From contig NWUY0303934723.1 of NCBI GenBank assembly GCA_004151065.3, forward strand, positions 1-14,158: DNA of 14,158 bases. The letters are read 5' to 3'. The notes beneath the pieces are model-generated. The model worked only from the letters and a program-made list of their open reading frames with translations. It was not told the DNA's origin and made no database searches. This DNA comes from Larix sibirica. Taxonomy: Eukaryota > Streptophyta > Pinopsida > Pinales > Pinaceae. The position numbers and the translations under genes are program-made. Shown in pieces: positions 9,181-14,158 of this stretch (positions are counted from its first letter, which is position 1; every line of letters starts with the position of its first letter).

Positions 9181-9850
9181 CTTTAGCAAATGTTTTTGAC
9201 AGTCAACTGCTAAATGCTAGCATACATGACAGCAAGCATAGCGGAAAAGGCACATTAACCTAATTTAAAACATGATTATAAAGCATATGACCAACCTTTA
9301 TATACAAACATTATAGTAAACCTTCTTTGGTGTCAAATGCTACCAAAAACATAGCCACAATTATATAGGCACATGCTTATGGGATAAATCAACCTTTGTG
9401 ACATTCCGCGACATGTCTCCTAAACTTCACACAAAAATTTAATTTCATAGCTTCGTAATCAACCCAACAAGTCTAATCTAGACAAAGAAATTTTACTCTA
9501 CTTCCATCCTTGAATTGAAGCAAGCATGCCAAAACTTCAATGTTGGCAAAAGAAAGCCCCCAAAATCAATTATCTAGTAAGCAGATATGCCTTTATGCGA
9601 AAAACAAAATTGAGACAACCCCTAACTAAAATGTAGAACACAACACCATATTGATTAATCCACTCCCACACCTTTTGGAGCCACCCATTTATGGTATCTT
9701 ATGTATATTGTTTGCCCAAAAACTTATGCATCAGAGCTTTGCCTTCAAAATCCAAAATCTCCTCTACTCCTAAATATCCATCCATCATTGTCTTAACCCT
9801 CTAATCTTTCCTTCGTATAGCACTTTCTTACCTTCATGTTCTTTCCTATT
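9181..9850 (-). pseudogene. LINE ORF1 (DUF4283-like plus zinc knuckle), decayed
   Basis: On the minus strand, GKALMHKFLGK near 9755-9715 matches the ALVGKFLGRRP opening of plant LINE ORF1 DUF4283 domains. KVWEWINQYG follows near 9680-9655, then KFWHACFN near 9540-9515 (usually KPWxxxFNP), and KVDLSHKHVP near 9405-9375 (usually xVDLSKPLP). YACCHVC-stop-HLAVDC near 9225-9190 matches a CCHC knuckle whose first Cys has become Tyr and whose Gly position is a stop. This protein binds LINE RNA in the retrotransposition particle. The order of motifs is right for a nearly complete ORF1, but it has many stops and frameshifts. Confidence 0.72.
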
Positions 9851-10209
9851 CTTTCCTTCGTTACTTCTTCTACCATAAATCTTTTACCACCCATTCATGA
9901 CTTTAGTTTTAAAACCATATAGTATGGGTGATGTATCAATGTCATTTTTGTTGCATTGATAATTTTGAACAATATTTACACTACATGGTAGAACTAGTGT
10001 AAAATTTTACATTGTATAATTAAATTGGCATAAACTTAGTGTTTAAAGAGTTTTATTTTCACAGTGTATGATTAAAATGGTGTAAAATTGTAATGGTAAT
10101 TAATATAAAATGTCGACATTCAACAAATATGTTATATTGACATGTGCATTATATGATCTAATTATCGAAATAAATCCAAGTAACAATTGCAATGCCATCA
10201 ATTCCGATT
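9851..10209. other. AT-rich LINE 5' flank or untranslated region with short repeats
   Basis: No coding trace is visible here. It should contain the LINE 5' untranslated region and its junction with unrelated DNA, but I cannot locate the junction. It includes a perfect 14 bp palindrome, tgtaaaattttaca, at 9998-10011. It also has a diverged direct repeat of about 22 bp (tgtataattaaattggcata at 10013 and tgtatgattaaaatggtgta at 10065) with a 52 bp period. Confidence 0.5.
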
Positions 10210-10680
10210 CAAATTACTGGATACCATAGTATGCCACAAGTATGTAAGGTTTGAAGGGGTGGTGGGTGCAGGGGATTATTCTCAATCTTGGAGGAACCCA
10301 AGAACTTAGCTTTGATCGGGGATTAGGAATAACATTGAATAATCAAGTTGAGGCTTACACTCTTCTTTGAGGAATCAAGGTTCCAATCTCTTTAAACATC
10401 GTAATCTTAATGGTCTTCAGGGATTCTTCAATCATTATTCAATTCATGAATAACACCCATCCTACAAAGGATGGCAAACTCGTAAGAATCATTGCCAAAT
10501 TTAGGAGCGAAATGCATAGGTTCAAGGAGATATAATTTCTTCATATTCTAAGGAACCTTAATAAGGAAGCTAATCGACATGCCAATCTAGTCTTTAGGTT
10601 GGTAGAAGGAATGCTTATACAAAATGGGGCGTCAAAGGTTGCACCCATCCCCTATGGATTATCACAGTCCAAATTGCATG
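10210..10680 (+). pseudogene. RVT_3-type RNase H remnant on the plus strand
   Basis: This is a second RNase H domain, opposite in strand to the LINE. VRFEGVVGAG near 10227-10260 fits the FDGA...GAG motif with Asp changed to Glu. After a one-base shift comes IILNLGGTQELSFDRGLGIT, then NNQVEAYTLL at about 10270-10370, matching the NNxAExxALL motif. After a stop come VFRDSSIIIQFMNN near 10415-10455 (the GDSxxxI motif with Asp kept), and then FLHILRNLNKEANRHANLVF near 10530-10595 (the HIxRxxNxxADxLAN motif). It ends with LVEGMLIQNG near 10600-10630. The domain is nearly complete but carries a frameshift and stops. It could come from a different LINE or from a host-type RVT_3 protein. It clearly differs from the minus-strand RNase H copies. 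Confidence 0.8.
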
Positions 10681-11388
10681 TTAAACATTGTTGTGAATAG
10701 GCCACATCACATCTAGTTTTATGGTAACAAATGGAGGAGGGAAGCAAATGTTAGATGGGCTTTGCCTCCACATGACATACCAGAGTTTATGGCTCCCATA
10801 AATTTTTAACCCGTGGAGCTCCCTCTCGAGGATGATTATGGGATATTGGGCTTTGCACATAGGCATGGCATTGAGTCTAGTACAAGTGTTATGCTTTGGC
10901 ACAATCAAGTAAGCTTCTTTCCGTCCCCCTGGTTAAGTATTGTTGTGGTGTTTGGTGCCCATCTCTAGGTCCATTTATGGGAATGTTGGAAACATCTAGG
11001 GCTTAGTATTGGGTTTTTATGTGTTCTTTATATCTGCCCTTGGGTTGGGATAGTTGATATTTATGAGGTATTGTGGTTTTCAGTTTATACAAGTGACATA
11101 TTCATGGTCGATGTGACTTTGTTTGGTTAAGTGGCTCCGCCTTCATGTCTAGTTGCATAAAGCATCTTATAGTTCAAAGTTGTAAACCTTGGCAAAGTGG
11201 TGGTCATTCCTTTTGGGTTTACCGTGGTTGTACTTTGAAAGGAACATTGAAGATGTCAAGTTCCATGTATATGATAATCTATGTCTTTGGGTTTGAAGGG
11301 AAATTTGGATCAATGTGCTAGGTCTTGTCCTTTAACACCCTCAAGACTTGGTTCATAGTGCCGAACCTAAGCATTGCCTCCTATGAAC
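10681..11388 (+). pseudogene. Possible decayed exon plus intron-like stretch
   Basis: In the plus frame that later runs through 11389-11940, the stretch 10760-10908 reads almost openly. It includes PPHDIPEFMAPINF, one stop, and then VELPLEDDYGILGFAHRHGI. This coding-like stretch ends at a good splice-donor match, CAA|GTAAGC (GT at 10909-10910). The next ~400 bp is T/G-rich and full of stops, like a plant intron; candidate acceptors are the tgctag at 11315-11320 and the ttcatag at 11352-11358. I do not recognise the protein. The minus-strand ORF 10908-10681 is a shadow of this reading. Confidence 0.3.
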
Positions 11389-11940
11389 ATGGGTTCCTCA
11401 ATTGAGGACAAGGCCCTTTCAACTCCCCCATTACAAAGATCTAGATTTGTTGTGGTTGGACAATAGAAGGGGTGTTTCAAATAGGAATTGGATATTGGTA
11501 TTGTTGTGTAACATGGATGTGCACAATAACCCCTCCAACAAAGAGGCATTCAATAAATTTGCAAGTTTCATCATCACCAAGAGGAGCTCATCAATTGGAA
11601 CAAGACATCCGTTTTCTATGTTACAACAAAATCCCATGAATGAGAACACCAACAAGTTCCATAGAATGCAATCATAATGGATATCTTTGTACAACATAAG
11701 AGGCAAATTTAAGATTTAGAGGAGGAATGTGCAAGGTTAAAAGCCATGGTTATAACTCTCAATAAAGGCTCTCTCTCCTCAACCTCCGACTTGAATATAT
11801 AAGTAGTTTGGTTTCCTATGGACTCCAAGGAAGAGGAAATAGTTGACCAACTGTGGGAGGACATGGAAGTGGACAGGCATGAATCTCATCCCTAAAATCA
11901 TGCCCGGCCTGATGCCATGAACAAACATGTTTTTCTTTAA
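11389..11940 (+). pseudogene. Unidentified decayed ORF with coiled-coil segment, stops at likely Gln/Arg codons
   Basis: One plus frame from the ATG at 11389 to the TAA at 11938-11940 (184 codons) shows protein-like composition with no frameshift but ten internal stops. It starts MGSSIEDKALSTPPLQRSRF, has a Gln/His-rich middle, then from 11677 MDIFVQHKRQI, a stop and DLEEECARLKAMV, a likely coiled coil. It ends with an acidic segment, SKEEEIVDQLWEDMEVD. Most stops are TAG or TAA in Gln-rich context (CAG/CAA by C-to-T change) and one TGA could come from CGA. I do not know the family; a retrotransposon gag-like or host protein are both possible. Two overlapping 91-codon ORFs (11402-11677 plus and 11706-11431 minus) lie in other frames and look accidental. 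Confidence 0.4.
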
Positions 11941-13030
11941 GTTTGTAAATGTTAATGTACCGCAAATTCATCTTATTTCTCAAATTGTTTTATAAAGTAT
12001 ACTCTAGCTAGGAAAAATCCGTTATTTAGTTTTATAAGCAAATCCACATAGTTATATAGTCTATATTATGTTGACAAGTCATAACAACTATTTTTTGGAC
12101 TTGGATATGCTCTTTTTTGTATTGTCTCACTGTCTAGCTAGGATGTAGCTCCTTTTAACACAAACTTTACTAGTTTTTGTTATAAAAAAAGAGCATGCAA
12201 GGATTTAGCCCATATGAATTGTATAATAAATATATATAAGTAATTACATTATTATATAACTCAACCGCATATACCTTGCAAATATTTGATGAAGGAAGAG
12301 TCTAAATAATTGTCTTGTTATGTCCCTATGGTACATATAGGAGATGATTTGGTGGCAAAGTTCGTTTGTGTGTTGGCCATTTTTTTTGGCAAAGGTTTCA
12401 AGAATAAATTTGTTGATGTGATTGGAGTTTCTAGGATAACGTTCAACATGTGTCTAGTATGATCCCATCAACCACGGGCTAGGTTGGTGGATGCATTAAT
12501 GGTTTGTTGCTCAGATGTTAATGTGGCTTCTTGGAGCCGTGAATACTTATTATCTTGGTTCATGGTAGAAGTATAAATGGTTTATTGATTGTACTTTTCT
12601 ACGGGTTATTTGTCATTGTTTAGTGTTAATATACAGTTTTGTATGATCTAGTTTTGGGTGTTATTGGCGAGCAACTTGGGTTCATGGTGTTTTGTGGGTT
12701 CAACTAGTCATTAATGCCTTTCATCCTACTATGTTTTTAAGGTTTATTATTATTCTTGCCAATGTCTTTTGTAAGCAGCTCATTCTCTATGTTCATGGAG
12801 GAAGTACGAATGGATTAAGGCAAAACTATGTTTTCCAACATTGTTATGTCCTAGACATTTAGTTTTCATGTCGAGGCATTAGTTTGGTTGATGTCTTCGA
12901 ATTTTCTCTTGAACTATATTCCAAACATTGGAATTCAGATATTTTCAATTAAAAGTTTTTTAAAAATGCTATTTATCTTTAATGTGATTGGAGCAAATAT
13001 GATGACGTTTGCCTCGTTTTTCCCTCCCTA
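11941..13030. other. AT/TG-rich non-coding stretch, nothing recognised
   Basis: I see no protein domain, RNA gene or clear repeat. A plus-strand stretch near 12339-12468 reads about 40 codons without a stop (GDDLVAKFVCVLAIFF and onward), but the peptide resembles nothing I know. The rest is AT-rich with homopolymer runs, such as the A-run at 12183-12190 and the T-run at 12381-12388. Confidence 0.6.
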
Positions 13031-13064
13031 GGGGGCGGCGGCGGGCGGACGTCACAGGTACCGG
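13031..13064. promoter_or_regulatory. GC-rich island with GACGTCAC motif
   Basis: A short block, gggggcggcggcgggcggac followed by gtcacaggtaccgg, stands out from low-GC surroundings. It contains gacgtcac at 13048-13055, which reads GTGACGTC on the other strand and has the ACGT core bound by plant bZIP factors. It lies about 320 bp ahead of the candidate exon. A regulatory role is inference only; it may instead be a small piece of transposed GC-rich DNA. Confidence 0.25.
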
Positions 13065-13107
13065 ACATGCATGTACCTTCTGCATTTATGTTTGAACCAC
13101 TGCATTT

Positions 13108-13203
13108 ACTAGCCTAGCATGTGTGCAACATGGGACATGTACTAGCGTAGCATGTGTTCTAGCCTAACATGTGTTCGACCTACAGCATATACTAATGTAG
13201 CGG
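13108..13203. repeat. Degenerate short tandem repeat (CTAGCxTAxCATGTGT)
   Basis: Related units are actagcctagcatgtgt (13108-13124), actagcgtagcatgtgt (13141-13157), tctagcctaacatgtgtt (13158-13175) and a weaker actaatgtagcgg (13191-13203). Spacing is 33, 17 and 33 bp, suggesting a basic unit near 17 bp with degenerate units between. Gcaacatgggacatgt (13125-13140) fits such a degenerate unit. Confidence 0.7.
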
Positions 13204-13385
13204 TGTCTATGGATTTGAATATGAATGCATTAAAACACAAGATCACATGTTAAATGATCCATACATACTGCAATGAATTGCCTTCAACTTGCTTGAGCAA
13301 GCAAACTGTTGGAGGGTTGTGCAAATGTAAAACCTAGATTTGCATGCACATCATCTATTCATTTGACTTTAAAGTTTTCTTTCAG

Positions 13386-13578
13386 ACATGTATGGGAATA
13401 GCAGAAATCTAGCACTGGAACTCATAAATAGAGAAGCATTTGAAAGAGCAATAACAGAGCCAATATCATCCTACAACACTGAACTCAGCAACAGAAGAGT
13501 AGCGTTTGAAAGAGAAGCAACAGATCCAATCCATCGTTTAGTGCCGAACTCATCAACAGAAGAGCAGCATTGCATTCA
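13386..13578 (+). CDS. Candidate internal exon encoding a 22-residue repeat
   Basis: A pyrimidine-rich tract ending ttttctttcag (13375-13385) is a good plant 3' splice site, and GTGAGT at 13579-13584 is a strong 5' splice site. Between them one plus frame is fully open (MYGNSRNLALELINREAFER from 13388 onward), and the stop at 13580-13582 falls inside the donor, as expected for an intron. The 193 nt exon length is normal for plants. The peptide repeats at 22-residue spacing: REAFERAITEPISSYNTELS, then RVAFEREATDPIHRLVPNSS. It is charged and hydrophilic. I do not recognise the family and see no neighbouring exons. The even codon reading and lack of stops contrast with the decayed surroundings, but 64 codons can also stay open by chance. 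Confidence 0.35.
13425..13572. repeat. 65-66 bp tandem repeat, two units plus a partial
   Basis: The core gcattt-gaaag-agcaacaga lies at 13436 and again at 13502, 66 bp apart. A third partial unit (acagaagagcagcatt) starts at 13556, 65 bp after its match at 13491. The units differ by substitutions but keep the plus frame open, giving the 22-residue peptide repeat. Confidence 0.7.
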
Positions 13579-13584
13579 GTGAGT

Positions 13585-13728
13585 ATGCATATCCTATGAT
13601 TATAGCCATGTGTACACACATAATAGATTTAGTCTTGTGAACATAGTTGATTTATTATTAGTGCCTGGTAAAAGAATCCCTAATCTCTGATTAGTACAGG
13701 GAAGATGTCTTAAAATTCTTGAGATTCA
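13585..13728. other. Short intergenic spacer
   Basis: This AT-rich stretch lies between the candidate exon and the end of ABCG similarity. The ABCG frame meets a TGA at 13726-13728 and nothing beyond it resembles the family. I see no feature here. Confidence 0.5.
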
Positions 13729-14158
13729 CCCCAAAACGTGCCCTAAGCCGAGCTCGTTCAAAAGAGCCTTGACCCAGCCCGTCTTCTCGGTTGTCGGAAC
13801 AGTGGCCAGGAGCTAAAGGCGGGCGTTGAATATGAGCGTCTGTTCCACCCTTAGCAATGGGAACAAGGCACTATGCTGCATTACATATCCAGAGATCCTT
13901 CTCGAATGACGGATGTTCATGGGCCACAAATTCACCAGAATGGAGCTGCTGCCGCTGTTGGGCTTGAATCTACCGGCTAAGACTTCTAGCAGAGTTGACT
14001 TCCTGGTTCCACTCGGCCCGATGATGGCCATAATCTCACTGGGCATGGCAGTTCATGTTCCTGAGGATATTTTTAGTTCATGTTCCTGAGGATATTTTTA
14101 TTTAATCTCTCCCCTACGGCCTTGCTCTGCACCGCCCTAGAATTTCCATGGAGGTTCT
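13729..14158 (-). pseudogene. ABCG half-transporter pseudogene fragment (nucleotide-binding domain)
   Basis: Plant ABCG proteins use ATP to export lipids, hormones or secondary metabolites across the plasma membrane. On the minus strand, ILRNMN traces near 14090-14056 fit the pre-Walker segment. The main frame 14046-13816 then gives PSEIMAIIGPSGTRKST, with Walker A at 14019-13993. Its GxxGAGKST core is altered to GTRKST, so the glycine before the essential Lys is now Arg. LLEVLAGRFKPNSGS follows, and then RRISGYVMQHSALFPLL, the Q-loop region with the Gln kept. After FNARL a TAG (13813-13815) interrupts, but similarity goes on in frame (TEKTGWVKALLNELGLGHVL) to 13729. The signature motif, Walker B and the membrane domain are absent. 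Its GC content is higher than its neighbours, so it is a younger or coding-derived insert. The right edge is cut by the window. Confidence 0.9.
14050..14099. repeat. Perfect 25 bp tandem duplication inside the ABCG pseudogene
   Basis: The unit agttcatgttcctgaggata plus ttttt occurs at 14050-14074 and again, identical, at 14075-14099. In the coding sense each copy carries the ILRNMN codons. Since 25 is not a multiple of three, the second copy shifts the frame and separates the upstream open frame (14158 to about 14080) from the Walker A frame. Confidence 0.95.

Noticed and set aside
11402-11706. Two overlapping 91-codon ORFs on opposite strands
   Set aside because: Neither shows protein-family features; the third frame through this region has the coiled-coil-like segment and stop pattern expected of a decayed gene.
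1-14158. CRISPR array, bacterial operon or viral integration
   Set aside because: No regularly spaced identical repeats with unique spacers, no ribosome-binding-site plus ORF trains, and no capsid or movement-protein-like sequence; all RT traces are non-LTR type.

Overview
This window looks like nuclear DNA from a seed plant with a large, repeat-rich genome; a conifer-like gymnosperm is my best guess, but that is not proven. The evidence is (i) low-GC sequence with no bacterial-style ORFs, (ii) a decayed plant L1-type LINE whose order is ORF1 (DUF4283-like plus zinc knuckle), AP endonuclease, reverse transcriptase (RT), zf-RVT, RVT_3 RNase H, and (iii) a pseudogene fragment of a plant-type ABCG half-transporter. 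No intact gene is present. Nearly every long ORF is an accidental reading of decayed transposon sequence, so most calls rest on protein-family patterns read across stops and frameshifts.

Layout. From about 9850 down to 80 the window is dominated by LINE sequence on the minus strand: ORF1 remnant (9850-9180), ORF1-ORF2 linker (9180-8440), endonuclease (8440-7690), linker and RT (7690-5916), then the C-terminal part. That C-terminal part has been multiplied. A roughly 1 kb linker/zf-RVT block occurs twice in a row (4947-5915 and 3892-4946). A roughly 1.65 kb block holding the end of zf-RVT, the RNase H domain and the 3' flank also occurs twice (2433-4117 and 80-1722), separated by 710 bp of unrelated sequence. 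Each 1.65 kb copy contains, just after the RNase H stop, a tRNA-like sequence on the plus strand with RNA polymerase III A- and B-box-like motifs. This looks like a SINE lying antisense to the LINE.

From about 10210 to 11940 the coding-like traces switch to the plus strand. First comes a second, different RVT_3-type RNase H remnant (10210-10680). Then there is a short open stretch ending at a good splice-donor match, a T/G-rich intron-like stretch, and a long single frame (11389-11940) broken by ten stops, most of them one transition from Gln or Arg codons. 11941-13020 holds nothing I recognise.

The right end differs in character. It has a short GC-rich island with a GACGTCAC motif (13031-13064), a degenerate tandem repeat (13108-13203), and a candidate internal exon (13386-13578) bounded by a polypyrimidine-AG acceptor and a GTGAGT donor and encoding a 22-residue repeat. 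The last feature is the ABCG nucleotide-binding-domain pseudogene on the minus strand (13729-14158), with a damaged Walker A motif, an internal stop and a frame-breaking 25 bp tandem duplication.

I see no working multi-gene system. The interest lies in the layered duplication of the LINE 3' part, the conserved SINE/LINE antisense arrangement, the candidate repeat-encoding exon and the traces of mutational decay.
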